Positions 21,302-33,110 of a stretch of DNA of 47,485 nucleotides are shown here, piece by piece. The notes below the pieces were generated by a model. That model had not been told where the DNA came from. It searched no databases and saw only the letters and a list, made by a program, of their open reading frames with translations. A program made the translations under genes and the position numbers. Position 1 is the first letter of the stretch, and the number at the start of each line of letters is the position of its first letter. This stretch comes from Hofstenia miamia (lineage: Eukaryota; Xenacoelomorpha; Acoela; Hofsteniidae), in the NCBI GenBank assembly GCA_900660155.1, contig CABFPE010000204.1, positions 869,609 through 917,093 on the forward strand, in the 5' to 3' direction.

Positions 21302-22050
21302 GGTTGAATCATTTTTGTGACATTTACATGGGGTCTGATTTTTACAATGATTCATATACATGTTGGGCGCATTTTAATTTGCAATTGCATGTTTTGCTAC
21401 AGTGACTAATTCATGTACCTAATTTCATTATATGCTTTTTGTTATTATACTGGACATATCACACATGTTTTGTATAATACATTTGCTCTACATCACATTT
21501 GTGATAATACATTGCTGGCTAATTTTTCATTAAAATTCCTAGCATTTCAACTGTTTACAGGACTGATTTACAACATTTAATTCAGAATCATTACATGTAA
21601 AAGGCCACATTTTAATTTTCAAACTATAAATAATCTTAAAGTGTATGTTTGTAGTTTTAGACCATTGAAAGGACTAGTATATTCAAATAATCATATTTTT
21701 TTGTTAATGAACTTGTTATATTCACTGAATATTATCACTAGTATTAAATTTCATAAATTCTTGTTATTACCCAGAAACTGTTTTATATATAACAGAACTT
21801 ATATTGTATGTATATACATACAAAAGGTATATTTATCCATATATACATATAGCTTTCCTTAACATTTAATAAAAGTCTTAACATGAGCATCTTTACAAAT
21901 AAAAAAGCTTTCTCTGCAGAATTTGTCAGTATATTTATACATAACTTTCATTTATTACAAACTTAAATGTTGGAAGAACTATCTTTATGTACAGGAGGGT
22001 ATAAATTAGCAGCAGAAATCTTCTTGTCAAATGATGTTTATTAATGCATA
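21302..22050. other. AT-rich DNA, no gene seen
   Basis: Flank of element A. No domain, RNA gene or repeat structure was recognised on either strand. Confidence 0.6.
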
Positions 22051-22593
22051 TTCTATATATTGTGTAATCTTTTCAGCAAATAGTAAAATTTATCATTCAA
22101 CTACATAATGTAATTTGTAGAATGCCTTAAGAAGGGTATTTATCTGTGATATTAAATAAATCACATAAAAACAAAACCATTAACACTTCAAAATACAAAA
22201 AACTCTGAATATACAACAAGGAATTGTTGATTTTAAGTGTATGGACGTCTTTCTTTCTCCTTTTTTAAAGTTTATACTAAAACTGTCATGAAGTTTGCAT
22301 TTTGTTCAATGCTTATGATGTGTATTCTATATATTGCGTAATCTTTTCAGCAAATATGAAAATTTATCGTTCAACTTCATAATGTAATTTGTAGAATGCC
22401 TTAATATGAGCATTTACGTTAGATATTGAATAAAATACATAAAAACAAAACCATTAATGCTTCGAAATAAGAAAAACTCTGAATATACAACAAGGAAATG
22501 TTGAATTTAAGTGTATGTACGTTTTTCTTTCTCCTTTTTAAAGTTTATACTAAAACTGTCATAAAATTTGGATTTTGTTAAATGTCTATGATG
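22051..22593. repeat. Tandem duplication, 273-bp unit, two copies
   Basis: Unit 1 (22051-22323) and unit 2 (22324-22593) both begin ttctatatattg and share the blocks aatcttttcagcaaat, gtagaatgcctta, acataaaaacaaaaccatta, ctctgaatatacaacaagga and aagtttatactaaaactgtc. By eye they are close to 85-90% identical. No coding signal is seen. Confidence 0.9.
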
Positions 22594-23420
22594 AAAAGAT
22601 ATCTTCATTTTAACACATTACTCAATTTTTACAATGATTCAAGTGGTGATGGTTGAATTCATTCAATAATGTAAGGTATTTTTGCATTTTAAAAAGTTAA
22701 TATTACTAACTTTGTTTAACAATTTTGCTAACAAAAATTTAAATTAGACTGGATGAAAATCAATTTTTAAAGAAGAATTATTTCTAATCACACATCAATC
22801 TGAAAGCATAGTAGAGAAAATAAATCCAAAAAACAAAACTTAAAACATTACAAAATCTAATGTCACATTATTTGATTAATAACCTTTTTTGGAATATAAT
22901 TTTGAGATCTATGCATTTAGAAATGTAAAGTTGAGGTGTATGCAAAGTCAAAACATTATGCAAAACCAATATTTATCAATTGTGTTAAAAAATGTACTAG
23001 TGAAACCATCACAAAAGGAAACACTTCAGATGTATGAAACCCAAAGCAATACATCAAAAACTGAAGCTAAATCTAGTAATAAATATACATATTTTAGACT
23101 CTCAAATCATGGAAAAATACTTGGAAATCCGAAATATATTATCATTCTCTCCAATGATATGTCTTACAAACTCTAACAGATCAGATTTATTTTTAAAACT
23201 TCTCAATCTCTATATGATTTTAAAACATTTAATAGGGAAATTATGTTAAAATCCGGTTTTCCTAATTGCATATTGTGAGATATATATTTTATGTAAATGT
23301 TAACACTTTCTCAATAATTATAAAGTTTTTATATTAATATTCATAAATTATTAAACAACTGCAAGTACTATAAAAATCATTGATTTGTAGCATGTTTTAA
23401 AATTTATATTTAATTTAAAT
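22594..23420. other. AT-rich DNA, no gene seen
   Basis: Open frames up to 95 codons (22889-23176) show no motif and have the composition of random AT-rich DNA. Confidence 0.55.
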
Positions 23421-23778
23421 ATCCCAAAGGCAAGTAATTTTTTTTATAAGGACAAAACAAATCACTAAAAGGCAAATTAAATATTCCAAAGGCAAGTACT
23501 TTTTTTGAAAGGACAAAACAAATCACCAAAAGGCAAATTAAATATCCCAAAGGCAAATAATTTTTTTCTATTGGACAAAACAAATCACCAAAAGGCAAAT
23601 AGAATATCCCAAAAGCAAATATTTTTTTTTGAAAGGACAAAACAAATCACCAAAAAGCAAATTAAATATCCCAAAGGCAAATACTTTTTTTCAAAAGGGC
23701 AAAACAAATCACCAAAAGGCAAATTAAATATCCAACAGGCAAGTAATTTTTTTTGAAATTACAAAACAAATCATCAAC
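23421..23778. repeat. Minisatellite, 61-62 bp unit, about 5.8 copies
   Basis: Units start at 23421, 23483, 23544, 23606, 23668 and 23730. The consensus runs atcccaaaggcaagtaattt, then a T run, then a aaaggacaaaacaaatcacc block and aaaaggcaaattaaat. Copies are contiguous without unique spacers, so this is not CRISPR-like. Both strands happen to be open (KGQNKSPKGK-type peptides on plus), but the frame changes between units and no start context supports translation. Confidence 0.93.
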
Positions 23779-25180
23779 ACAAATGGAAAAACTTCAGAAA
23801 AAATTGTAAGTCTACAAATGTGGAAAAGTTGTATACCAGGTATTTATTTAATTCTTAATATATAAGACACCACTAAAATTTTAAAATGTAAGCAATTTCT
23901 TATAATATAAAATTTATGTTTCTAAACATTTTGTACATATGTGTATCAATAAACAGTAACAACCAATTTATGATACTAATAAAAAAAACATGTTATCAAC
24001 AATCTTGAAACATTTCATATAAAAATTCCTACTTGCAAATATTTTATTCTTGAATTCAATGAGAAATATGTATTGAAAAATATTTATTTCATTTTTACCA
24101 GAGATGGTAATTGATAGATATCAATCTTTATGATTGGATACATTTTTTACATTTGAACAATAGAATAATTTTGAAATTGTCTATGAAAGCATGCAACTAT
24201 ATACATAGTGCTGATTAATGGAATTTTCATTTCTAAAGAATTATTCTGAAAGATTTCAAAATTTTTGGTAAGCTATTTTTATAATTAAATCTCAGATATT
24301 GTTTTGATTCTTAAATTTTTTCAATAGGATCTCTAAATAGTTTTACAGATATTTCTTTTAAAATGTAATCAATTTTATTTTAATAAATTGCTGTGGATTT
24401 ACTGTCTGATATTAAATTTACTATAGACTTTATCATAAATAGAAAAGTTGTTTGTTTGTTAATACACATTTTTAATTGATTTTGTTAATTCTTTTATTTA
24501 TCATGTGTTTTATACTGTGATCTATCACCCCATTTACTTATTAATCATTAATTTAGATATGATCATGTGAAATTCATAATGTGCAAATTCACATTGTGTT
24601 TGTTTCCTGCAGTATTCCCATCCCAACAATGATGATAAACTAACACAATAGACAAATTTAATAGTATGATATATATGGTCATTATAAGCAAAGTGTAAAA
24701 TAAATTACATTTTGTTGTGTCTTAAACATGTATGTGGGTTTTACCACATATATTTATTAAATATTAGAAATTGAGAGTTTTTGCATAAACTAGTTTTTGG
24801 TTTTTTCTGAAAAATTATTATTGAAATAAGACATTACACTTTTAAAGATTATTATTATCTCTCTGATTCAAACATTTGTTATTTTATGGGCTGAAGATTG
24901 CACAATGCTAAACTTCATCACTCAGGGCCATTATGTAATACATGCTTTTACATTTAGCACAAATTATACACAATTAATGAATATATAGCTATATTCTTAC
25001 CTTTGCATACTATATCTTTGATTAATATTAATGCATGTTGAAATACATGTCTATGCAAAATATAAAATGTTATACCCAAGTTTTGGGTTTTACATCTATG
25101 AATTATTTTTCTTAATACAGTGTTGCATAATTAAAAACATTGTTACAATGAACATGTCATAACTATATTAAGCGAAGCAA
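23779..25180. other. AT-rich DNA, no gene seen
   Basis: No domain, RNA gene or clear repeat recognised. Confidence 0.6.
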
Positions 25181-26655
25181 ATACGTCATTTTGCCTAAAA
25201 AATAAAAACTTCATCAAATTTTAACTTTGTCAAATGTTTCTTGTCATCAATTATATCATTTTGCCCAAATCCTAATGATCAAAAATAAAAACTTAGTCAA
25301 AAAATTAATTTGTTCAATTTTACTATGTCAAAAATATTTCGTCACTAGATGGAGGCCATTTCCCATTGGAACCTCTTAGTGCTTATATCTTACTACTGTT
25401 AACTGTACAATCATGTGAAATATAGACTTAAATATTAAAATCAAAAATAGTTTTTGGAAAAAGTAAAACACAGGGTTATGCATAAAAGTGACTTAACAGT
25501 ACAAGCATGAAATACAGACTTACACATTAAATTCAAAACATGGTTTTATGCATAAAGACCTAATTTCATTTCCTATAAAATTACACATGCAATGTTATTA
25601 ATATAATTTTTACATACACATACATGTGTTTCAATATACAATATTAATATATATATTAGTTTTTACATAGCAATCTTCTTCTCTCTGCATTTCATTTTCG
25701 TGTATATGAGTTGTACAGATTGTAGACTGTTACATCTTTTTTGACATTGAGCATGATTTTTCAGGATGTACATGTTTGTAGACTGTTACATCTTTTCTGA
25801 ACTTTGCACGTTTTTCAATTTTATTTGGTTTATGAATTTAAATGGCTGTATACATTACATGGGTTTTCTGGCTTTCACTGCTTTGTTGATTTCTGCATGT
25901 TTTTTTCACTGTATTTTAGGTTATGACATTGCATGAGTGCATAAATTACATGGGTTTTTGCTTTTGTAAATTTAATGCATAAGTATGATGACACATTCAT
26001 TATTCATAGTTAATGATTATTTTTCCATTGATAGATATGATTTCCAATTGTTAAATTTATAAACTCCATGATGCATTCAGAATTCTAAACATACAAATGT
26101 TTGTAAATAGTGTATTATTCACATGTGAAAAATACTGGCACATGGTGTTTAAAAAACAGAAAAATTCATGTAAAATTTTGCATAGTGAAAGCAATGTCCA
26201 TAAAATTGCATTGTTAGTTTAAAATAAGAAATTAAATAAAATAATTCCATTCAATCAATTGCAGGTTAAACAAAACTTATTAAAACAATTTGAGTTGTAA
26301 TAATTCAACATTTGTAATTTAGTTGTTAGTTTAAAACTATTATGTATAAACATTCCCATTCAGTCAATTGTAAGTTAAAGAAATTATGAATGTTTGAAAT
26401 AGCATATTATTCACATGCAAAAATACATGTGATGATATTAAATAAAGATGGAATTTCAAGGAAATAACAAAGTAGGAAAAAATATTCATCATACTTAAAC
26501 ATTACAGGCATAATACATGATAAAAGTTATAGATGTATGAAATATAGACTTAGGCATTAAAAGTAAACATGGTTTTATGCATAAAGACACAATTTCACTT
26601 CTTAAAAATTATACATGAAATGTTACTAATATAATTTATATGCACAAACACAATG
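25181..26655. repeat. Mosaic of short diverged duplications
   Basis: Several blocks recur. A tcattttgcc(t/c)aaa unit occurs at about 25187 and 25257. A gaaatatagactta..cattaaa...atggttttatgcataaagac unit of 90-125 bp occurs at about 25402, 25498 and 26524. A tgtagactgttacatctttt block occurs twice (25710-25800). A gtattattcacatg block occurs at about 26110 and 26405, and a ttgttagtttaaaa block at about 26212 and 26323. The arrangement looks like successive local duplications, with no gene. Confidence 0.7.
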
Positions 26656-26721
26656 TTAAATTAAAAAAAGCAAAGCATCTAAAAAAATTTGAATTCAATT
26701 AATTTACCATAATATCTAGAG

Positions 26722-26725
<4 letters not shown>

Positions 26726-26762
<37 letters not shown>
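26726..26762. repeat. TA dinucleotide microsatellite
   Basis: Almost uninterrupted (TA)n with one G. Confidence 0.95.
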
Positions 26763-26859
26763 TAATAAAAATTATGGCCACTTAAAATATTTGTAGGATG
26801 TTAGTAATTAGTTGATTACTCATTATTTGCTCTTTATCTTACTATCTGATGAAGAAGAA

Positions 26860-27360
26860 TGCATTCTTTTTTATGGGTTGAAGATGAGATGGCCAAGCAA
26901 TTTTGATGATATGGAAGTGAAAGCTAATACAGAAAAAATGTTGTCTTCCTTAATTGGTAAAGAAATAATTGAAAATCAAGGAGAATGTACAAAAATGAAG
27001 ACAAGAATAATAAATATTTTAAATCCATATATCAATATAGGAGAATTCCAAGAAAAGCTATTGAAGTTATTCGAATTTAAAAAAAACCTAACAAGAGATC
27101 CCAATATCTATATCTGTAAATTTGTTAAAGGAAATAGTATTATAATTGTAAATAAAGAAGATTAAATAGAAAAAATTAACATGATATTGAAACCAAATTT
27201 CAAGAAGTTATTCTACATAAAAATTTAAAGAAAAACTATTTTATAGCAGACAAAGATTCTTTCAATTCAAAACTAAGAAAAATGAAATACAATGGTAGAA
27301 TTTCAGAAAAGATGTATAAAAATATAAGAAGTGCTGTGTTCATATCTACATATATATTAA
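26860..27360 (+). pseudogene. Penelope-like reverse transcriptase N-terminal fragment
   Basis: The open stretch 26812-27165 contains GLKMRWPSNFDD, a KTRIINIL block and NIYICKFVKGNSIIIVNKED. The last resembles the KADKGN..V.M.KEDY motif that opens the polymerase of Penelope-like elements. Downstream pieces (FNSKLRKMKYNGRISEKMYK, about 27255-27320) resemble the next block of those proteins (F...L..LK..G.I.E..Y..IRP). The catalytic palm is not seen. The fragment is broken and sits just before region D. Similarity is judged from family motifs I remember, not from a search. Confidence 0.55.
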
Positions 27361-29536
27361 ACTGACCTATATTAACATTGAAAGTAAAATATTGTTTAAA
27401 ATTTATTGTTTACAAATAGATGAAGCAATTGACAAAAAGATCAAACATTTGTTATCAGAAATTTTTAGATTAGTGAAATCACAAAATATAAAGCTACATG
27501 TAGTTGGGCAGAAGTATTTGAAAACAGAAATTCCAACACCCTCTACTTAACATGGAAGTAATAATAGTGAATGTTTATATATGGAATTCTATGAGGAATT
27601 TAGCTAAAACCACATATCCCATTGAAAACATGACCAAACTTATCAGTATGGGCAACATCTTATACATGCTGAAATCTGCATTCAATTTGATGGTTAAAAC
27701 AAGATTGGCCATTGACAAATTAATGCAGGGCAGAGGTATGGATACACTCATGAACTCCAGAGGTGCACAGATGTGCATGTCTCACTTGCATTTGTGCAGA
27801 GAACATTAGTTTTAGAGGAAATTAATTCTATATGGAAATATTCATAGTAGAGTAACAATTTCAAGAAAATTAGTCACAAATAAATATTAATGCATTAGAT
27901 CAGCACCATTGCCCTTCTGTTAAAATGTTGTTATGTAAGATTCAGCAGTTCTGGGAGAGTTAGTCAACACCCAATCTATGCAAGTCAATTTTTGTAGACA
28001 AGAATGTAAGAGAGATTAAAACTAAGTAAGCAGTGTGAATGTTAATAATTTTCCTAATGGAAAAAAGCAACCTGCAATTACAGCTCAATCATAAGCAAAG
28101 AGATGCTACTTCTAAGCATAATCAGTATGAATTAATAATGGCAACATCTGGAACCCACATCCAGTTTTGATTATTAACAGATATTATTACCTCAGGATTG
28201 CTTTTAAAATCTACCAGAGCAGAGAAGTAATTTACTAGAATAATAAAAAGAAAATCACCAATGGCAAAGATTTCTATTATTCAACTTTCATGCTTACTTG
28301 GAATATGTCCCTTACAGCTACAATTTCTATTGAGTAACTATAGGAAAAGTATTTGGGGAACAATGAGTGAAACAAAATATAAAATCTTTAGGAAACAACC
28401 TTGCTTAATTACCAACATGACTATCAGTAGAAAAACTTTCAATATGTCTGAAACACTTAGCTGGATAGGTAACTATAACTTAATGAAATGGATGAAATAT
28501 GTTGTATTACAATATCAAGAAATTTATCCAACTTGTACTTTTAACTAAGTAGTTGCAACAGACAATATTGTGGGAAGCAGGAAATGACAAGTTGATACAA
28601 ATCATTGAAATTAAGCTTAATTCAGAAACAGAGTTATGGGATGAAAAACAATTCCATGATATTATTATCACAAAAAATGCAGGAAGTTGTTGACTTCAAG
28701 AAATTTTGAAAAACTAAAGAGTCTCAACAACTGCAATGGAAGGACACAATTAGAGAAGATACATTAATTAGGAAACCTTTATCCATTAATGGTGACAACT
28801 GAATTAAAATTGTCCCACAACAGTTTGGTCTGTGTAAACAGCTTTATGTAAGATGTTGTTTATAACTGAGTCATTTACAATTTATAAGATTAAGAAGGTA
28901 CAACAATTTGGTTTATCTGACGAGTTCTGAAATAAAATCAACACAGCATTAATGAATTGTCCAGCTACTGTTCAATGATCTACAGCTTGCATAAAAATAC
29001 ATCCATAACAGAACTATTAAAAGGACTTGCACGTAACAAATTGTGTTTACCACCACCAATAATTTTGATACCCATTGTAAACAGCACAAATACCTATGTC
29101 AACTAATGAAAATTATTCAACTCATTACTAAGAGCAAAATAAATAGCCAATAACCAACAATACATTGAAGATATTTAGATAACAGGTTAATTTGGAATGC
29201 ATGTACATTGATATTATTTGCATAGATGATGTGTTATATTGGTTGGAGGAAATGGAGACAGAGCCCATTGTCTTATTCTTAGGTATTAATGATTTAATAT
29301 AGACACCTCTATAAGCAGAAAATTTAAAATGTAATGGTGTAAAGCATCACATAGAGATCATAATAGTGATAAAAGCCAGGAATAATGATCCTGAAAATAT
29401 TTCATATGATGAAGCAGTACTGAATTTGAGCTTCTTGTAAAGCAATACCAAAGAACATCAAGCACTTTTCACCATATTCAAATTATTCTAACTAAGTCAT
29501 CTGATACAAAGTAGTAGAGTGCTGATGCAGCTATGA

Positions 29537-30855
29537 TGTACTTGGTAGTGAAAAAGGTGCTTAAGTTGTATACATGCTTCTGATTACTTCCAGAAATGTG
29601 TAAAGGATGTAGAATCCCCACATGTTAGAGATTGACCATAATTAGCTTTTACTACTACTTTCTTAGTCATTCATTTATTCTCTTTAAAGAATGAGATTCC
29701 AAAACATCTCTGCCATCTGAAATATTATAATTATTTCAATTACTTTAATTAGAGTTCACAAATGCATTGCATTTAATTAATTAAGTAACTTTCCATTTAG
29801 ATCAACAGCAGTGGACAATAGGCCCAACACCCAAAGCAAAGCCCTGAAATCAAGAATTCAACCTCCAGTAGCAATAACCAGTTACTATGCATATGGCTAT
29901 GATAAATTAAGCTCTCTCAGTGATAGTGGTTTAGGTTGTGTTGTGTGATGCTTCTCTTTATTGCTTACTGTAAATGGATTTTTACACTGATTAGAAATAA
30001 TAAATGAATTCTTGCAACCTTGCTGCTTTCACTTATTATGTACCCTACATATAGATAACTATATAATCCTATATTCATGTGAGCAACCAATGTGGCCAGC
30101 AGAAAGATGACAGTTGACAGTCCACAATTAATTAATACAAAAACTAACATATATAATAGGGTGCTCATAGACACCTCATATGTGTAATAAGGTTTATTAT
30201 GTTTATTACCATGCAAGAATTTGGATATAAATAGATGGTTAACCTACTCTCAGCTATCCAGCTGTTTGAGGACATTAGTTAAAAATTGAATTGAATTAAT
30301 ATAAAGCTAAATGGAGAAAAACCCCTATTCATACACCTATCATAAAGACACACTTTCATAAACAGGGTCTAACACTAATTGCAGAAGCTGAAATCAATTG
30401 CAAAATGCTGAGGCAGCCACCTGAATGCCAGTAGATGCACCACAGGGTCCCTGAATACTACTTGTGTGAGTCAATGTTTAGCTTTCTCTTTGCATTACAG
30501 AATCAAACCTGATACAAAAATTTAATTTATCATTTTTCTCAACTTGCACATTGCTTTTGTATTAAAATTTTACAAACAAACAACATGTGCCTGTTTTTAG
30601 ATGAATTTGTGATTTGTTAATGTAAAACTATTCTGCTAATTATTTGCAACATGTTATTAATTTAGCTATGTGTTTTCAGTTGGTACTTTTTGTCAAATGT
30701 TTTGCCAACAGGTACCATAACCATATTAATACTTGGTTTTACAAAAAGTAATTGATATAAGAGCATAATCAAAAAGTAATTAAGTTATATCACAAAAAGT
30801 GTTTAATTTCTTTATCTTTTTTCCATCAACTTCTTGTTTTGCTGATTGTGCCACA
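29537..30855 (-). mobile_element. Solo LTR E, same superfamily as the LTRs of A, B and C
   Basis: 1319 bp with ends TGTACTTGG (left) and GATTGTGCCACA (right). On the minus strand it reads from TGTGGCACAATC to CCAAGTACA. A 4-bp duplication atga lies at 29533-29536 and 30856-30859. It shares with the LTR of C (inverted) the blocks aaagctaaatggagaaaaa, ccctattcat, gaggcagcc and aatgtttagctttc. Its length equals that of B's LTR. Region D continues on both sides, which confirms the insertion. It is more diverged than the other LTRs. Confidence 0.78.
29965..30216 (-). CDS. Hydrophobic ORF inside solo LTR E
   Basis: 83 codons with STLLYMLVFVLINCGLS followed by two more hydrophobic stretches and LYVGYIISES. 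The position and pattern match the LTR ORF of A and C, but the sequence is strongly diverged. A candidate relic of the LTR ORF, or a chance frame. Confidence 0.3.
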   Translation of the reverse strand: MHGNKHNKPYYTYEVSMSTLLYMLVFVLINCGLSTVIFLLATLVAHMNIGLYSYLYVGYIISESSKVARIHLLFLISVKIHLQ

Positions 30856-31112
30856 ATGATATAAGATGTAGTGCAGTGATACACCACTTATTGAGAACAT
30901 TCAACTTGCTTTGTTATGCATATACATGTCCACTGAAAAAAAGTGGTGCTGAAGTTAACTAAAACTGAAGAGTATGTGGACATTAATTGAAACTCAGAAA
31001 AGGCAGAGTAGTTAATCAACTGAGCCTGTGTACAGCAAATGAGCATAACTACTTTCTTTGTAAAACAACTCAAAGAGGAGCTTATGACATCACCCTCAAA
31101 TGATTAGAATAC

Positions 31113-31310
31113 TTATTAACCTCTGCCAAGGAGGTTATGTTATTGGTAATGTTGGTTTGTTTGTTTGTCTGTCTGTTAGCAACTTTACAGAAAAAGTAAT
31201 AGATTGATTTATCTTAAATTTTTGCCAGAGGATTTTCTCCGCCCAAGTAGGAATCCATTAAATTTTGGTTCTGATCCAGGGGATTTTCTTGGAAAGAAAA
31301 TAGTTTGATT
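31113..31310 (+). repeat. Dispersed MITE-like repeat with AACCTC...GAGGTT hairpin
   Basis: Begins with the hairpin aacctctgccaaggaggtt (6-bp stem, 7-base loop). It then has a GTTTGTTTGTCTGTCTGTTAGCAA stretch, a tacagaaaaagtaatagatt block and ttttggttctgatccagg. I remember this consensus (CCTCCGCCAAGGAGGTTATG...) as a dispersed repeat in many animal genomes, probably a non-autonomous DNA transposon. The class assignment and the right boundary are uncertain. Confidence 0.6.
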
Positions 31311-32590
31311 TTAACTATTTTCTAAAATGTACTCAATTGGTGTTTACTCATTCTAAGGTATATAATCTGTGTGTGCATATTTATCTGATGTTTCTATTTT
31401 ACTTATTTACATTTTGTGTGAGTATTGCTTTACTTGATGTTAGAATCTAGTTTCATTTACCCTATCTTATTTTTATATTATTAAATTATCTAAGATAGAT
31501 GCAATCTTAAATTTTATAGACATCTGGGATTAGCTATGTGTTCACCAAATTCCTAAAATCACAATTGATGTTGCAAACAAAGGTGCATCTTCTACTCTAG
31601 GTTAAATTGTTTAACAGTCTTTATTTGCTTGCATTATCAGTCACTTTTACCTATAACAAACTTATTTGAAAAACATGTTAAAGCTTATTGAATATGTTTA
31701 TATAATGGTAATCATTCTTTGCAAGTGCCTGGTTGTGAATATTAAACTAATTTCAATGAAGGAATAAATGATTATATTTTTAATCTTATAAAAAATTATA
31801 TTTTAAATACTCTTAAGTTTATTAGAATTTTAATCTAAGTTGGTTATTACACTTTTAGGAAATTCAGTTCTTTAATTAAATCAGTACTTCAAGACTTTAC
31901 ATAGACTGTTTGAATGTCTTGCCAGAACAATTAGTAAAAACCCATTGGTTGAGTTAAGACTAAATTCTTAAATAGTATATTGTCCCTGGTTGAGAGACTG
32001 GATAAAAATTTCTGTTTTCTTTAAACATTTAGATTAACAATGAATTTACTAGGCTAAATCTGCAACAGAAATATCTTATTTATAAATCACTGCTATCATA
32101 AACAACAACTAACTAAAGTGATTTGCATCATAACTGAAACAATCAAAGTCAAAAAATTACACTAAATATAGTCCAATGCTAAAGTTATTGAGTAGTAGTA
32201 AAACCAAATTGATGATGAGACTGTAACCAAAATACATCACCAACCACCACAAGCCCATGATATGGTTTTCAGTTTGCTTTCTTCTTTTCTCATAGGGTCA
32301 TCTTCATGAAACAAATTATGGAAGACAAGAGATAAAATCTAAACAGAGTATTTTTTGAATAGACCACATAGGCAAGTTCAGAACAGAGCCATAAACTCCT
32401 TACAATAGTATTGCAAGCATATCAGATAAACAGTGACTTTGACCTACATCCACACACAACACCATTTCAATAGTGCATTCCACTGTGAGATTTATTTGAA
32501 TTTCCCCATCATATTGGAATGATCCTGCCAGGTTATTATGAATTATTAATATATTCCATTCTACACTGTGAGATATATTTGAATTCCACT
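31311..32590. other. AT-rich DNA, no gene seen
   Basis: The only structure noticed is a direct repeat of about 30 bp, ccactgtgagatttatttga near 32478 and ctacactgtgagatatatttga near 32560. Confidence 0.55.
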
Positions 32591-32598
32591 CACACCAA

Positions 32599-33110
32599 TG
32601 TCTGCAAACCCCCGTATTATTAAAGTACCAGAAGAAGTCAGTGAAGAATAAATCAATAAAACTAAATGAATTATTAAAATTTTAGGAATTCATGTGAACT
32701 GATGAATGCTCCTCTTAATTAAAAAATTACTTTAAAGAAATTAAAGAAGTGATTCTACAAAGTAGAAAACCAGGTTTAATTTAAATGGTATTTCCTATTA
32801 TTGATTTTGTTTACCAAGACTTAGGCATGTAATTGTTGATTTTATAGCTCTAAGACCAAATCGTAAAATTTTTTTTTCTAAAATGTATCAAAATAAATTA
32901 GATGATGCAGTGAATCAATTAAAAAACTCAATGATGACATTCACTACTGCAATAGACAAAAAATTTGTCTGTCAGCTATTGGGCACTATCTACTTAAAGC
33001 AAAGCAGGGATTTAGACAAAGGATCTCATTTTAATACATTTATACAAATTTGAGAAAGTTCAACCACGAATCTAGCAATGCACTTTAGTATGAAGAAAAT
33101 TGAAAAGATA
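32599..33110 (+). pseudogene. Possible decayed ORF of unknown origin
   Basis: Plus-strand pieces look more protein-like than the surroundings: MSANPRIIKVPEEVSEE (32601 on), VIVDFIALRPNRK (32830) and the stretch from NKLDDAVNQLKNSM through AIDKKFVCQLLGTIYLK (32890-33000). I do not recognise a family. It could be a fragment of an element related to D or simply chance. Confidence 0.25.

Larger units (their letters stand above)
27420..31080 (+). pseudogene. Region D, distant relative of ORF3 without recognised LTR or pol
   Basis: Short pieces line up in the same order as in B and C ORF3. LHVVGQKYLKTE (27500) corresponds to IIIVVSQKQE. RAEK.FTRIIKRK, SIIQL and GICPLQ (28210-28320) correspond to RFEKHFTRLLKQQ, SVIEL and GICPSK. 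QFGLSDEF.NKINTA..NCPATV (28900-28970) corresponds to KNGLTNTFWENIKKARNNYPATF. NTYVN (29090), GINDLI (29285) and EIIIVIKARNNDPENIS (29355-29405) correspond to EIITMVRLGKNEPEEIS. To the right of solo LTR E, KKVVLKLTKTEEYVDI (30935-30985) corresponds to KDVVLKITKEEQYEKI. Identity is roughly 30-40% in such blocks, far lower than B against C. It is broken in many places. No gag, pol, primer site or own LTR was found around it. Confidence 0.72.

Noticed and set aside
23505-23756. Open frame with KGQNKSPKGK-type repeats in the minisatellite
   Set aside because: Open on both strands because of composition. The peptide pattern changes frame between units and there is no start or conservation signal.
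23421-23778. CRISPR-like array
   Set aside because: Units are contiguous with no unique spacers, in animal-type DNA, and no cas genes are present.
21302-26811. Host gene or UTR in the gene-free middle
   Set aside because: No splice-framed coding segments, domains or conserved ORFs noticed. Only short chance frames in AT-rich DNA.
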